From Jannaschia pagri (GTDB lineage Bacteria > Pseudomonadota > Alphaproteobacteria > Rhodobacterales > Rhodobacteraceae): a stretch of DNA of 64,000 nucleotides. Below the pieces are notes generated by a model that searched no databases, was not told the DNA's origin, and worked only from the letters and a program-made list of their open reading frames with translations. The stretch is taken from positions 434,001 to 498,000 of the forward strand of contig NZ_BPFH01000003.1 in NCBI RefSeq assembly GCF_019655435.1, given 5' to 3'. Made by a program: the position numbers and the translations under genes. Of the stretch, positions 52,482 through 61,815 are shown piece by piece (within the stretch, counting starts at the first letter, position 1; the number at the start of each line of letters is the position of its first letter).

Positions 52482-54158
52482 TTGGAGAGTTTCGCAGCCT
52501 ATTGGCAGGCTCAGGACAAGCGTCGTTTGACGGTGTTGGCCGCCGCCACCTTGGTGACCTTTCTATCCATTTTCATGTTGACCCGCATCGCGACGGCCCC
52601 CCGGATGGAGCTGTTGTTTGCGCGCCTGGACCCAGCTGCCGCTGGTGAGGTTGTCGCCAGCCTGGAGGCCCGCGGCGTCACCCACGAGGTGCGCGGGGAT
52701 GCGATCTACGTGTCAGGTGAGGAGCGCGATGCCCTGCGTCTGCAATTGGCGGGTGAGGGGCTGCCGCGCACAGATGGGGCCGGATACGAACTTCTGGATG
52801 GGCTCTCAGGCTTTGGCACCACGTCCCAGATGTTCGACGCTGCCTATTGGCGCGCCCGGGAAGGGGAGCTGACGCGTACCATTCTCGCCGCGAATGGTGT
52901 GAAAGCTGCGCGGGTTCATATTGCGACCGCAGATGCCTCGCCCTTCTCGCGGGAGCGGGAGGCCAGCGCGTCTGTCACCATTCAGATGGTCGCGGGCGCG
53001 GTGGGCGCTTCGCTTGCGCAGTCCGTTCAATCGCTTGTGGCTGGGGCGGTTCCAAACCTCGCGCCCGAAGCGGTCACGGTAATCGACTCCGCCAGCGGAC
53101 GGGTCGTCGGCGGCGATCTCTATGGCGCAGAGCGCGAAGCGCGCGACAACCGCGTGGCTGAGATGCGCAATGCCGTTGAGAACCTTCTGGCCGCGCGCGT
53201 CGGTGAGGGCCGTTATGTCGTGGAACTGGCGGTCGAGACACGGTCAGACCGCGAAATCATCACCGAACGGGTCCTCGATCCTGAGAGTCGTGTGGTCATC
53301 TCCACCGATACCGAAGAACGCACCAGCAGCGAACGGGGGGCGGCAGGCGCTGGCGTCACGGTCGCCAGCAACCTCCCGGAGGGTGACGCGCCGGGCGGAG
53401 ATAGCGAAGCCAACAATGCGGAAACGCGGGAGCGTGTGAACTACGATTTCTCCGCCATCGAACGGCAGGTTGAGCGCGGGCCAGGGAGTATTGAGCGGGT
53501 GACCGTCGCCGTGATGGTTGATGGCCTGCGCACAGCGGCCGAAGACGGAGCTGCCACCTGGGCGCCGCGCCCAGAGGAAGAATTGTCGACGATCCGGGAA
53601 CTGGTCCAATCCGCAGTCGGATTCCGCGAAGACCGCGGCGACGTTGTCACGGTCCATTCCATGGAGTTCGAACTTCCGGCGGCACCGGATGCCGCACCTG
53701 CGTTGTCCTTGCCTTGGCTGACCGGTGGCCAGGCCACTCAACTTGGGACGGCGGCGCTCTTGGCACTGGTGGCCATAGCGGCCTTGGCGTTCTTCGTGCG
53801 TCCGACCTTGCGCGGCCTTCTCATGCCGCAGGCTTTGCCCGCCCCTTCTGAAGGGCTGGCGGGCGCCACGGCGCCCTTGGTCGGTGATGACAGATCGGAT
53901 GTGCCTCCAGCGCCGCAACTCGCCTTGAACGGGCCTGACCCGGCCACCGCCGATGCTCCGGGTGAGGCGCCCGCCGCTTTGCCAGACCTGGGCGATCTGT
54001 CGAATTTGCCCGATCTCGGCGACGGCACCTTCGCAGAAGAAGACGCGCCGGCGGAGGATCCTGTCGAGCGGCTCCGCCAACTGATTTCCGAGCGGCGTGA
54101 AGAAACCATCGAAGTGCTGCGCGGTTGGATGGATGAGACACCGGAGGATGCCCGATGA
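52482..54158 (+). CDS. fliF: Flagellar MS-ring protein FliF
   Basis: 558 residues from a TTG at 52482 with GGAGG seven bases upstream. An ATG-initiated frame back to 52347 would run into fliL and leave no promoter, so TTG is preferred. Helix 1 (LTVLAAATLVTFLSIFMLTR) near residue 20, the RBM domain with GYELLDGLSGFGTTSQMFDA near 110, and helix 2 (TAALLALVAIAALAFFVRPT) near 425. The C-terminal FliG-binding end is RREETIEVLRGWMDETP. fliG itself is not here. Confidence 0.93.
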   Translation: MESFAAYWQAQDKRRLTVLAAATLVTFLSIFMLTRIATAPRMELLFARLDPAAAGEVVASLEARGVTHEVRGDAIYVSGEERDALRLQLAGEGLPRTDGAGYELLDGLSGFGTTSQMFDAAYWRAREGELTRTILAANGVKAARVHIATADASPFSREREASASVTIQMVAGAVGASLAQSVQSLVAGAVPNLAPEAVTVIDSASGRVVGGDLYGAEREARDNRVAEMRNAVENLLAARVGEGRYVVELAVETRSDREIITERVLDPESRVVISTDTEERTSSERGAAGAGVTVASNLPEGDAPGGDSEANNAETRERVNYDFSAIERQVERGPGSIERVTVAVMVDGLRTAAEDGAATWAPRPEEELSTIRELVQSAVGFREDRGDVVTVHSMEFELPAAPDAAPALSLPWLTGGQATQLGTAALLALVAIAALAFFVRPTLRGLLMPQALPAPSEGLAGATAPLVGDDRSDVPPAPQLALNGPDPATADAPGEAPAALPDLGDLSNLPDLGDGTFAEEDAPAEDPVERLRQLISERREETIEVLRGWMDETPEDAR

Positions 54159-54742
54159 CCCGGATCATCCTAGAAGACTTTGGGCAAAGCGCGCGCCCGG
54201 CGCCCGTCCATGAAACCGTGACGCAGGACGTCCCAGATGCGGGCTTTGACGAAGCGTATAACGCGGGGTGGGACGATGCCATGGCCCAGGTCGATGCCGA
54301 ACAGGGTCGCGTCTCAGAGAAGCTACGCGAACGGCTCCTCCTGTTGGAGCGGGATCAGCAAGCGGCGGTCGCCTCGGCGATCTCTGCCTTGGAGCCGTTG
54401 CTCCACGACGTTTTCGACAAGCTGTTGCCCCGCGCTGCGGAGCGATCATTTATCCCCCTGCTCCTAGAAGAGGTGGAGCAGGTGCTGGCGGATGGCGCGG
54501 GGCATCTGGTGATCCTCGTCGCCCCGGAGGAGGCCGCGTCGTTGGCACGCCTTCTTGAGCGCTCGGACCTGTCGCCCGACCAGGTCTCCGTCAAGTCCGA
54601 GCCCGCGCTCAGCCTGTCCCAAGCCCTCGTCAGATGGGACGATCAAGAGCGGCGCATTGATCTGGAGGCGGCCCTGTCTGCCCTGGACCAGGCGCTCGAA
54701 ACCTTCCTCGCTTCCGTAGAAATGGATCCATCCGATGGTTGA
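54155..54742 (+). CDS. fliH: FliH-like (FlbE) export regulator
   Basis: 195 residues, coupled to fliF by a four-base overlap. Central charged helix (VSEKLRERLLLLERDQQAAV) and a C-terminal domain with LVILVAPEEAASLARLLERS, then SLSQALVRWDDQERRIDLEA, in line with FliH. Position fliF-X-fliN is that of flbE/fliH in Caulobacter, with fliG missing. It would inhibit and position FliI at the gate. Confidence 0.75.
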   Translation: MTRIILEDFGQSARPAPVHETVTQDVPDAGFDEAYNAGWDDAMAQVDAEQGRVSEKLRERLLLLERDQQAAVASAISALEPLLHDVFDKLLPRAAERSFIPLLLEEVEQVLADGAGHLVILVAPEEAASLARLLERSDLSPDQVSVKSEPALSLSQALVRWDDQERRIDLEAALSALDQALETFLASVEMDPSDG

Positions 54743-55007
54743 CCGTCCCGCCGATACCAAGAACGCCCTGTCCCGCGTTCCCGTCGAAATCACGATTTCC
54801 GTGGGCCGCGCACATCCCACGGTGTCCGAACTCCTGACCTTGAAGCGTGACGCCGTCTTGCCGCTGGATCGCAGCGTGGATGACCCGGTGGAACTCTATG
54901 CAGGCGACCGGCTCATTGCCCGGGGCCAATTGCAGGAGGTGGAGGGCGAAGAAGGTCGTCTGGCTGTGCGCCTGACGGAAGTGTCTGAGCCGGATTCAGT
55001 CGCGTGA
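54735..55007 (+). CDS. fliN: Flagellar motor switch protein FliN
   Basis: 90 residues: a short N-terminal part and the SpoA domain (LSRVPVEITISVGRAHPTVS, then DPVELYAGDRLIARGQLQEV). Part of the C ring with FliM and FliG, neither of which is in the window. Overlaps the previous gene by eight bases and fliP by four. Confidence 0.93.
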   Translation: MVDRPADTKNALSRVPVEITISVGRAHPTVSELLTLKRDAVLPLDRSVDDPVELYAGDRLIARGQLQEVEGEEGRLAVRLTEVSEPDSVA

Positions 55008-55726
55008 GGCACACAAGGTGGCTGGTCGGGGCGCTTTTGGTCGGAGTGGCGCTCGCCGTTCCAGGCGCGGCCATAGCCCAGGATGTGTCGCTCAGTCTTG
55101 GGGATGGCGACTCGCTTTCGCTCCGGACGATGCAGCTCATCGCCCTGCTGACCGTGCTCAGCTTGGCGCCGGGGATTGCGATTACCGTCACATGCTTCCC
55201 GTTCATCGTGACGGTGTTGTCCATCCTGCGACAGGCCATCGGATTGCAGGCCTCTCCACCGAACATGTTGATCGTCAGCCTGGCGCTGTTCCTGACGTAC
55301 TTCGTGATGGAGCCGGTCTTTGTGGCGGCATACCGCGACGGCCTCGCCCCGCTGGCCGAGGGGACTTTGGACCCGGAGGAGGCGTTTGTCGCGACGATGG
55401 AGCCGTTCCGAGCCTTCATGTCCGCCCGTGTCGATCCAGAGACCCTGGAGCATCTTCGCGCCCTCCGTCCGGGGGCCGAGGCCGACGCCCTATCCGTCCT
55501 GGTTCCGTCATTTCTGTTGAGCGAGATTAGCCGCGCCTTTCAGATCGGGTTTCTGGTGTTCATGCCGTTTTTGATTATCGACATGGTTGCCGCTGCGGTT
55601 CTCATGTCGATGGGCATGATGATGGTGCCCCCGGCTATCGTGTCCTTACCGTTTAAACTTGCGTTCTTCGTTGTGGTCGATGGCTGGGCCCTGGTGACCG
55701 GCGCCCTTGTCCGCAGTTATCTTTAG
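55004..55726 (+). CDS. fliP: Flagellar export apparatus protein FliP
   Basis: 240 residues from a GTG at 55004 overlapping the fliN stop. It has a cleavable-type signal (GALLVGVALAVPGAAIAQD), as known for FliP, then four helices with LSLAPGIAITVTCFPFIVTV and SMGMMMVPPAIVSLPFKLAF. Gate core subunit with FliQ and FliR. Confidence 0.96.
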   Translation: MRHTRWLVGALLVGVALAVPGAAIAQDVSLSLGDGDSLSLRTMQLIALLTVLSLAPGIAITVTCFPFIVTVLSILRQAIGLQASPPNMLIVSLALFLTYFVMEPVFVAAYRDGLAPLAEGTLDPEEAFVATMEPFRAFMSARVDPETLEHLRALRPGAEADALSVLVPSFLLSEISRAFQIGFLVFMPFLIIDMVAAAVLMSMGMMMVPPAIVSLPFKLAFFVVVDGWALVTGALVRSYL

Positions 55727-55739
55727 GGAGACACGTCAT

Positions 55740-56522
55740 ATGCTTCGTTTTCGCAGGTCGACGGCCACCAAACCCGAAGAGACCCCATCACCCGATGCCT
55801 CCCGTCCAGACACGCCAAAGGATCGGGCGCAGGCCCTCTTGGCCCTGCTGGGTGAAGACGGGAGCATCGATACTCAAGGGGGGGCTGCGCCGATGCCGCC
55901 GGAGCGGCTCCGCGAGTTGGCGCGTGATCTGATCGCTCAAGTGGAGGCGCGGTCGGGGGGAAGCGAGCCATCGGGGGACGAGGTGCGGGCCGCTCCGCCA
56001 GGGGCTGCCCCCAATCCGGAACCGCAAGAAGAAGACGGCACCTCTCCCGCGCATCCCCTCGGTACGCACCGCGTGTTTCGGTCCGATGCGCCGTTGGCGT
56101 TTTCCGAGGTGCTGGAACAAACCGCTCCGCCACCCGACCCTCAGCCAGTAGAGACGCCGACACAGCCTGCGGTGGAGCCGACGGATGACCACGTGTCGTT
56201 GCCGGAGGTTCTGTCCCCAACGCCGCAGCCCCAAGCGGATCAGCTTGCTCCAAGCTCGCCCCTGCTCAGCCAGGACGACGTGATGCGATTGGTTGACGGC
56301 GGAATCGATCGCCAGGCGGTCTCCCAAGAACATTCGCACATCATTGCGCTGTCCTTGCGAAACCTCCCTCCGCTGGATCAAGCCGCCGCGTTGCGGGCTT
56401 TGCCGCGCGGAATGGTGCGGGCGGTCCATCGGGCCATGCGATTGATCGAAGCGATGGCGGATGCCGGTCCTGGAGCGGTGTCGTCGCACGACGAAGACGC
56501 CTCGCCCGCCCCAAACCTGTAG
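55740..56522 (+). CDS. Unknown Pro/Ala-rich protein at the end of the fliF operon
   Basis: 260 residues from the ATG at 55740, with GGGAG nine bases upstream. No signal peptide or membrane helix. Long Pro/Glu-rich disordered region (about 10-170), then a helical C-terminal part (DDVMRLVDGGIDRQAVSQEH and LRNLPPLDQAAALRALPRGM). Family not recognised. It follows fliP by 13 bases. Low-complexity sequence recalls hook-length or assembly proteins, but that is speculation. Confidence 0.6.
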   Translation: MLRFRRSTATKPEETPSPDASRPDTPKDRAQALLALLGEDGSIDTQGGAAPMPPERLRELARDLIAQVEARSGGSEPSGDEVRAAPPGAAPNPEPQEEDGTSPAHPLGTHRVFRSDAPLAFSEVLEQTAPPPDPQPVETPTQPAVEPTDDHVSLPEVLSPTPQPQADQLAPSSPLLSQDDVMRLVDGGIDRQAVSQEHSHIIALSLRNLPPLDQAAALRALPRGMVRAVHRAMRLIEAMADAGPGAVSSHDEDASPAPNL

Positions 56523-56683
56523 CTGAACGCGGGCCAAAGACCTGATGTTTCAGGGTCGAAGGCCGTGTTTCGACCAAACCGCCTGGCGATGGTAACCTGT
56601 CTCACCATTGGTCAAACGACCGACCCTACTGAGGACGTCAATCGACGACCGTGCGATCAGAGTGACTGGGTCGGGCGGTAACC

Positions 56684-56710
56684 GGACCGTCGCTGTCAGG
56701 CGGACGGTCC
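56684..56710 (-). terminator. Weak hairpin after ettA
   Basis: GGACCGTC pairs with GACGGTCC across an 11-base loop, 31 bases beyond the ettA stop. No T-run follows in either direction, so termination here is uncertain. The 218-bp interval 56523-56740 otherwise shows nothing. Confidence 0.3.
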
Positions 56711-56740
56711 AGGTCTTCGTTGGGAGTCGATGCCGGGGCG

Positions 56741-58396
56741 CTACCGGGTGAACTTCTTATACTTCACGCGGGTCGGCTCCAGGGCATCTGGGCCGAGCCG
56801 ACGCGCCTTGTCCTCTTCATAGGCTTCGAAATTGCCCTCGAACCATTCCACGTGGCTCCCGCCTTCGAAGGCGAGGATATGCGTGCACAGCCGGTCCAGG
56901 AAGAAGCGGTCGTGGCTGATGACCACGGCACAGCCAGCGAAATCCGCGATGGCGTCCTCCAGGGCGCGCAGGGTTTCCACATCGAGGTCGTTCGTCGGCT
57001 CGTCCAGCAGCAGGACGTTTCCGCCATCCTTCAGCAGGCGCGCCATGTGGACACGGTTCCGCTCCCCGCCCGACAGCAGGCCGACCTTCTTTTGCTGGTC
57101 GCCACCTTTAAAATTGAACGACCCACAGTAAGCGCGGGAGTTGACCTCCGCATCGCCCAGCTTGATCAGTTCAGCCCCGCCCGAAATGGCCTCCCAAACG
57201 GTTTCATTGGCGTCCAGGTCGTCGCGCGACTGGTCCACGTACGACAGTTTGACGGTATCGCCGTATTCGACGGTGCCGGTGTCGGGCTGCTCTTGCCCGG
57301 TCAACATGCGGAACAGCGTCGATTTCCCCGCGCCGTTGGGGCCAATGACGCCGACGATGCCGCCGGGGGGCAAGGCAAAGGACAGATCGTCGATCAACAA
57401 CCGGTCGCCGTAGGCCTTGCTGAGACCGTTGACCTCAATGACCTTAGCACCCAACCGCGGCCCGTTGGGGATGACAATCTGGGCGCGACCAACTTTGTCA
57501 CGCTCCGACTGTCCGGCCATTTCCTCATAGGCTTTGATCCGGGCCTTCGACTTTGCCTGTCGCGCCTTGGCGCCAGACCGGATCCATTCCAGTTCCCGCT
57601 CCAGCGTCTTCGACCGGGATTTGTCGTCCTTGGCCTCCTGCTCCAATCGTTTGGCCTTTTGCTCCAACCAGGCGGAGTAGTTGCCCTCGTAGGGGATGCC
57701 GCGGCCGCGGTCCAACTCCAGGATCCAACCGGTGATGTCGTCCAGAAAGTACCGGTCGTGGGTGACGATGAGGCAGGTGCCTTTGTAGTCGATCAGGTGC
57801 CGCTGCAACCAAGCGATGGTCTCGGCGTCCAGGTGGTTGGTCGGCTCGTCCAACAGCAGCATGTCGGGCGCTTCGAGCAGCAGTTTGCAGAGCGCGACGC
57901 GCCGACGCTCCCCGCCCGACAGGTTGGCGGGGTTCGCATCGTCGGGTGGGCAGCGTAGCGCTTCCAGCGAGACGTCGATCTGTGCGTCCAGATCCCAGAG
58001 GTTCTGACTGTCGATCTCGTCCTGGAGTTTGGCCATCTCCTCGGCGGTCTCGTCCGAGTAGTTCATGGCCAGCTCGTTGTAGCGGTCCAGGATCGCTTTC
58101 TTTTCGGCCACGCCCAGCATGACGTTTTCGCGGACGGTGAGGCTGTCGTCCAGCACCGGCTCCTGCGGAAGGTATCCGACCTTCGCGCCTTCGGCGGCCC
58201 AGGCTTCGCCCTGAAAATCTGGGTCTTGCCCGGCCATGATCTTCATCAGCGTGGATTTACCGGTGCCGTTGACGCCCACGACGCCGATTTTGACGCCGGG
58301 CAGGAACGATAGGCGGATGTTTTCGAACACCTTTTTGCCGCCGGGATAGGTCTTGGACACGCCGTCCATGTGATAGACGTATTGATAGGCTGCCAT
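56741..58396 (-). CDS. ettA: Energy-dependent translational throttle protein EttA (ABC-F)
   Basis: 551 residues from the ATG at 58396, preceded by GGAGG. Two ABC domains in one chain: Walker [10 protein letters not shown] near 39 and GPNGAGKST near 356, signatures LSGGERRR near 162 and LSGGERNR near 454. Between them is the arm/linker typical of ABC-F proteins. No membrane segment. EttA binds the ribosomal E site and gates the first peptide bonds according to ATP/ADP ratio. It may be read from the tetR-pspA-yiaA unit upstream. Confidence 0.96.
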   Translation of the reverse strand: MAAYQYVYHMDGVSKTYPGGKKVFENIRLSFLPGVKIGVVGVNGTGKSTLMKIMAGQDPDFQGEAWAAEGAKVGYLPQEPVLDDSLTVRENVMLGVAEKKAILDRYNELAMNYSDETAEEMAKLQDEIDSQNLWDLDAQIDVSLEALRCPPDDANPANLSGGERRRVALCKLLLEAPDMLLLDEPTNHLDAETIAWLQRHLIDYKGTCLIVTHDRYFLDDITGWILELDRGRGIPYEGNYSAWLEQKAKRLEQEAKDDKSRSKTLERELEWIRSGAKARQAKSKARIKAYEEMAGQSERDKVGRAQIVIPNGPRLGAKVIEVNGLSKAYGDRLLIDDLSFALPPGGIVGVIGPNGAGKSTLFRMLTGQEQPDTGTVEYGDTVKLSYVDQSRDDLDANETVWEAISGGAELIKLGDAEVNSRAYCGSFNFKGGDQQKKVGLLSGGERNRVHMARLLKDGGNVLLLDEPTNDLDVETLRALEDAIADFAGCAVVISHDRFFLDRLCTHILAFEGGSHVEWFEGNFEAYEEDKARRLGPDALEPTRVKYKKFTR

Positions 58397-58493
58397 GGAG
58401 TCCTCCGCACGCTGTCGAAGCTGTCCCATACCGCGAAGGCGGCAGCCGGGGAAGGGGCAGAATGGCCGATGCCGTCCTGCCCCTCGGGTGCGG

Positions 58494-58775
58494 TCACGCG
58501 GCCTTGTCGGTGCCCACGTATTCCTCCAACAGGCGCTCGTTGCGGGCCTCTTCGATCTTGGTGATGCGGTCGCCAGACAGGCGGGCGTCAAAACGGTATT
58601 TGACGAAATTCACCAGGCTGAGCGTCAAGAGCAGGATGCCAATCGCCCAGAACCCTTTGGTGGCCAGGGGAACTTCGGTCGACAGCCAGAGCGAAAGGCC
58701 GAGCAGGCCATAGGCGGCGACGACGCCAGCAAAGTTGAAGGCGGTGATCAGGCGGGAGTCTTCGGTGCGGTCCAT
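58494..58775 (-). CDS. Small membrane protein, YiaA/B-like
   Basis: 93 residues with two hydrophobic helices (about 10-32, 38-58) followed by a charged tail ([20 protein letters not shown]). The two-helix layout and position beside a PspA-family gene fit the YiaA/YiaB inner-membrane family. It is 32 bases after pspA and 97 bases before ettA, on the same strand, so it is likely in the TetR-controlled unit. Confidence 0.6.
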   Translation of the reverse strand: MDRTEDSRLITAFNFAGVVAAYGLLGLSLWLSTEVPLATKGFWAIGILLLTLSLVNFVKYRFDARLSGDRITKIEEARNERLLEEYVGTDKAA

Positions 58776-58807
58776 GGGATGTGTCCTCGTGTGTGTTTGG
58801 GCTGGGG

Positions 58808-59512
58808 TTAGTTTTGGGTTTTGAGGCGCGCCAAGACGTCGGCGGCGCGGGTGCGGGTCGGGGGGCCGTAGCCGCCATCGGCCAGACGTTCTGGCAGGGC
58901 GACATCGTTCAGGTCGCGGTCGATGTCCGACAGGATGTCAGCCTCTTCGCCGGGGTCGTCCCGCGACAGGACGCGGTCGATCAGATCCTGCGCTTCGGCG
59001 GCGGGGCTTTGGCCGAGGTTGGTGCTGCGCAAACGTGTTTGCAGGTCTTGTTCGCGGCGCAATGCCCGCGCCGCCGTTGCCCCTTGGCGCAGGTCGAAGA
59101 GGCGCCTGTGGGCTGTCTCGACCGTGCCGCGCAGGCGGATCACCCGGGCTTCGAGGCGGGCGAGCGTTTCTTGGCGCTGGTTGGCCTCATCCTCTTGCCG
59201 GGCGATGGCCTCGGCGGCCTCCGCCGCCAGATCGTCGCGCCCATCGGCCAGGGCTTGGCGGGCCCGCTCGGTCAGATCGGCGGTGCGGGCGGTCAGCGCG
59301 TCCAACTGGCGCCGTTCCGCGCGCTCCCGCTGGATCAGGCTGGCCAGGCCCGCCTTGGCCGTCCGGAGGGCGGTGTCCGCCTCTCGGATCTTCTGGTCGA
59401 TCAGTTCGATGGCGTAGCGGTCGCGCGTCGCCTCCTCTGCCCGGGCGGAGGCGCCACGTAGGAGGGTTGAAAGGGTCTGTAACACGTCGATGTCTCCGTG
59501 AACGTTGTTCAT
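58808..59512 (-). CDS. pspA: PspA/IM30-family membrane stress protein
   Basis: 234 residues, coiled-coil throughout (LQTLSTLLRGASARAEEAT at the start, then LIDQKIREADTALRTAKAGL). PspA/IM30 proteins bind and protect the inner membrane. The ATG at 59512 lies inside one palindromic operator (59499-59511); two further copies sit just upstream. No PspF or PspBC is nearby, so regulation by the adjacent TetR instead of the enterobacterial system is likely. Confidence 0.85.
   Translation of the reverse strand: MNNVHGDIDVLQTLSTLLRGASARAEEATRDRYAIELIDQKIREADTALRTAKAGLASLIQRERAERRQLDALTARTADLTERARQALADGRDDLAAEAAEAIARQEDEANQRQETLARLEARVIRLRGTVETAHRRLFDLRQGATAARALRREQDLQTRLRSTNLGQSPAAEAQDLIDRVLSRDDPGEEADILSDIDRDLNDVALPERLADGGYGPPTRTRAADVLARLKTQN
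59499..59511. promoter_or_regulatory. TetR operator copy 1 (overlaps pspA start)
   Basis: TGAAC-GTT-GTTCA, one of four copies of the palindrome TGAAC-N3-GTTCA around tetR and pspA. This one covers the first bases of the pspA gene, where a bound repressor could block translation or elongation. Confidence 0.75.
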
Positions 59513-59531
59513 GAAGACTGTATGGCTTAAC

Positions 59532-59548
59532 CTTGAACGGCGTTCAAG
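59532..59548. promoter_or_regulatory. TetR operator copy 2 (pspA promoter)
   Basis: CTTGAAC-GGC-GTTCAAG has 7-bp perfect arms, the longest of the four copies. It lies 20 bases before the pspA start. Confidence 0.8.
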
Positions 59549-59556
59549 AATAAAAC

Positions 59557-59569
59557 TGAACGACGTTCA
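59557..59569. promoter_or_regulatory. TetR operator copy 3 (end of tetR)
   Basis: TGAAC-GAC-GTTCA overlaps the stop codon of tetR (59567-59569) and lies 25 bases from copy 2 centre to centre (about 2.3 helical turns), which allows cooperative binding. Confidence 0.75.
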
Positions 59570-60175
59570 AATGACGCTACGTCGCGTCGTTGAGGTGATG
59601 ATAAAACGGATCATATCCGGCAAGCGGTCCTCTTCCACTGCCGAGATCCGCCGCTCTAGCCCCAGCAGGGTGATCCCATGCACCGACGAAAAGAGCGCGC
59701 GGGTCCGAACGCGGACTTCGCTGGGGCTTAGGTCTGGAAAGACCTCCACGAGAGGGGCGTCGATAATGGAGAGCAGTTGATCCAATGCGGACAGGTACCA
59801 GTCCGGGACCTCCGTATCGCGGCTCATCTCGACATCGAAGAGCGCGCGCCACAGCAATGGGTTTTCGGCGGCAAAGCCCAGATAGGCTTCGGACATGGCA
59901 ATCAGCCGCTCGGTCGGATCGGCGTTTTCGGCCGGGGCGACTGCCTCGACGACATGGGCCCCCAGCCTGCGAAAGGTCTCTCCGTTAACGGCCAGAACGA
60001 GGTCGCCCAAATCGCCGAACACATTGTATATGGCGCCCACGGAGCATCCAGCCTCTGCCGCAAGCGCGCGGGCCTTGAGCGCCGCGCTCCCGTCTTGGGC
60101 GATGCGGCGCGTGGCGAGCTCGATGAGCGTATCGCGCAGGGCGGCGCGGCGGTCGGTCGTGGTGGCGCGGGCCAT
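59567..60175 (-). CDS. TetR-family regulator of the pspA unit
   Basis: 202 residues from the ATG at 60175, which follows a perfect AGGAGG; an in-frame ATG at 60292 would swallow the operator and is rejected. The N-terminal helix-turn-helix is about 15-60 ([20 protein letters not shown], typical recognition helix). The C-terminal ligand domain covers 70-200. One operator copy lies directly upstream of its ribosome site, and three more lie at pspA. It likely represses itself and pspA. The ligand or signal is unknown. Confidence 0.9.
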   Translation of the reverse strand: MARATTTDRRAALRDTLIELATRRIAQDGSAALKARALAAEAGCSVGAIYNVFGDLGDLVLAVNGETFRRLGAHVVEAVAPAENADPTERLIAMSEAYLGFAAENPLLWRALFDVEMSRDTEVPDWYLSALDQLLSIIDAPLVEVFPDLSPSEVRVRTRALFSSVHGITLLGLERRISAVEEDRLPDMIRFIITSTTRRSVI

Positions 60176-60185
60176 GGAATCCTCC

Positions 60186-60198
60186 TGAACGGAGTTCA
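60186..60198. promoter_or_regulatory. TetR operator copy 4 (tetR promoter)
   Basis: TGAAC-GGA-GTTCA, 11 bases before the tetR start and touching its ribosome site. It also lies 78 bases before nadD, so nadD could be affected. Placement implies autoregulation. Confidence 0.75.
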
Positions 60199-60276
60199 CG
60201 GATAGGGCGGTCGCGGGCCAAGGTCCAGCCAGGGGGTTGCGCCCACGGGGTGGCTGCGCAAAGGCTTCGCGCTGTG

Positions 60277-60873
60277 CGAGAGGGGTTTCCATATGCGGTG
60301 CCAGGTATGGTCGTGGGCCTGTTGGGCGGGTCGTTCGATCCCGCCCATGGGGGTCACGTGCATATCACGCGAGAGGCTCTGCGCCGGTTTGGCCTTGACC
60401 GCGTGTGGTGGTTGGTCAGTCCCGGAAATCCGCTCAAGACACGGGGCCCCGCACCGCTTGATCGCCGCTTAGACCATGCCCGCCAGATCATGCAGCACCC
60501 GCGCGTGACCGTGACCGATATCGAGACACGACTGGGCACCCGATACACCGCCCAGACCATCGCGCGCTTGCAACGGTTCTACCCGGGTGTGCGGTTCGTC
60601 TGGCTCATGGGGGCCGACAACCTGGCGCAGTTCCACCTGTGGGAGGATTGGCGCAGCATCATCGGTGCCGTGCCCATAGGTGTCTTGGCGCGACCCGGTG
60701 ATAGGATTGCGGCGCGCACCTCCCGCGCGGCGACCATCTATCGCGATGCGCGCGTCCCGGCCCTGGGCGCCCAGCGACTGGGTCGCATGCCGGCGCCGGC
60801 TTGGGCGTTTGTAAATGTGCCCATGCACGGGGCCTCGTCATCGGCGATCCGCGCGGGTGGCGGCTGGTCCTAG
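60277..60873 (+). CDS. nadD: Nicotinate-nucleotide adenylyltransferase
   Basis: 198 residues from the GTG at 60277, with AAAGG nine bases upstream; a GTG at 60250 and ATG at 60307 are other options. The signature is [16 protein letters not shown] near residue 14 (HxGH nucleotidyl-transfer motif) and the later SSSAIRAG near the end (ISSTxIR motif). It adenylates NaMN in NAD synthesis. Divergent from tetR. Confidence 0.93.
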   Translation, partial: REGFPYAVPGMVVGLLGGSFDPAHGGHVHITREALRRFGLDRVWWLVSPGNPLKTRGPAPLDRRLDHARQIMQHPRVTVTDIETRLGTRYTAQTIARLQRFYPGVRFVWLMGADNLAQFHLWEDWRSIIGAVPIGVLARPGDRIAARTSRAATIYRDARVPALGAQRLGRMPAPAWAFVNVPMHGASSSAIRAGGGWS

Positions 60874-61712
60874 CGCCGCAGCAGGACCGTCCCGACACCC
60901 GCCGAGATCAGAACGGCCAGACCGATCAAAGCCACGGCATTGGGGAAGGTGCCAAACACTGTCCAGCCAAGCGCCGCCGCGGACAGCAATTGAAAGTACA
61001 CGAACGGCGCCAGAACGGTCGCATCGCTGCGCCGGTACGCCACGATGAGCAGCAGGTTCCCAGAGGCCGAAGCCACACCGGAAAACAACAGAAGGCCGCT
61101 CACTGTGACATCAAAGGTCGGGATCTCCGTCACGCCCAGAGGCGCCAGGAGGACCGTGCCCAGGACCGTCTGGGTGAGCATCAGCTGCCGGGGCGGCGCG
61201 ATATCCGACAACCAGCGCGAGGCGGTCAGGTAGGCGCCGTAAAACAAGCCCGCTGCCACGGCGAAGAGGATATTGACGCTCATCCCGGCGCCCGGTTGCA
61301 CGACCAACAGCACACCGCAAAAGCCCAAAGCCAGCAGGACGGACTGGAGAGGCGTGACCCGTTCTCCCAGCAGGACAATCGACAGGATGTAGCTGAAGAT
61401 CGGGCCGATGAAGAACGCGCCGAACACAGTGGCCAGGTCTTCGGTCTGCAGGGCGGTGAGAATGCAGGCGATGCCCGCTGCGATCAGCGCCGCGCGCCCC
61501 CAGACGCGCCAGTCCCGATAAAGATGCCACTGAACCCGTCCGCCGACGATCACAAAAATCATCGCTGCCCCGACCGCAAAGCGGCTGAAGGCCACAAAGA
61601 ACGGGGTGACGCCGTGCTCGGTGGTCAGCAATTTGCCCGCTGTGTCCCCCATGGGGATCAGCGACATGGCCAGGAACATCAGCCCGACAGATCCAAGGAG
61701 AGTCCGATTCAT
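60870..61712 (-). CDS. EamA/DMT-family membrane transporter
   Basis: 280 residues with ten predicted membrane segments in two repeated five-helix halves (first EamA domain about 10-140, second about 150-280). Segments include [20 protein letters not shown] at the start and [20 protein letters not shown] near the end. DMT carriers export small metabolites; the substrate cannot be predicted. Convergent with nadD (four-base overlap) and divergent from dacB. Confidence 0.87.
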   Translation of the reverse strand: MNRTLLGSVGLMFLAMSLIPMGDTAGKLLTTEHGVTPFFVAFSRFAVGAAMIFVIVGGRVQWHLYRDWRVWGRAALIAAGIACILTALQTEDLATVFGAFFIGPIFSYILSIVLLGERVTPLQSVLLALGFCGVLLVVQPGAGMSVNILFAVAAGLFYGAYLTASRWLSDIAPPRQLMLTQTVLGTVLLAPLGVTEIPTFDVTVSGLLLFSGVASASGNLLLIVAYRRSDATVLAPFVYFQLLSAAALGWTVFGTFPNAVALIGLAVLISAGVGTVLLRR

Positions 61713-61815
61713 GGCGCGGCGCTATCACCCCGCACGCCAAAGGCCCAGAGCGGGGTTCACATCCTTTGGTCTTGGGGGCATCAAGTCCACACTGGTTGCG
61801 GAGGATGACTGAGTG

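Noticed and set aside
56523-56740. Possible small gene or strong terminator between the flagellar operon and ettA
   Set aside because: Only a weak 8-bp hairpin without a T-run is present, and no open frame with a ribosome site.
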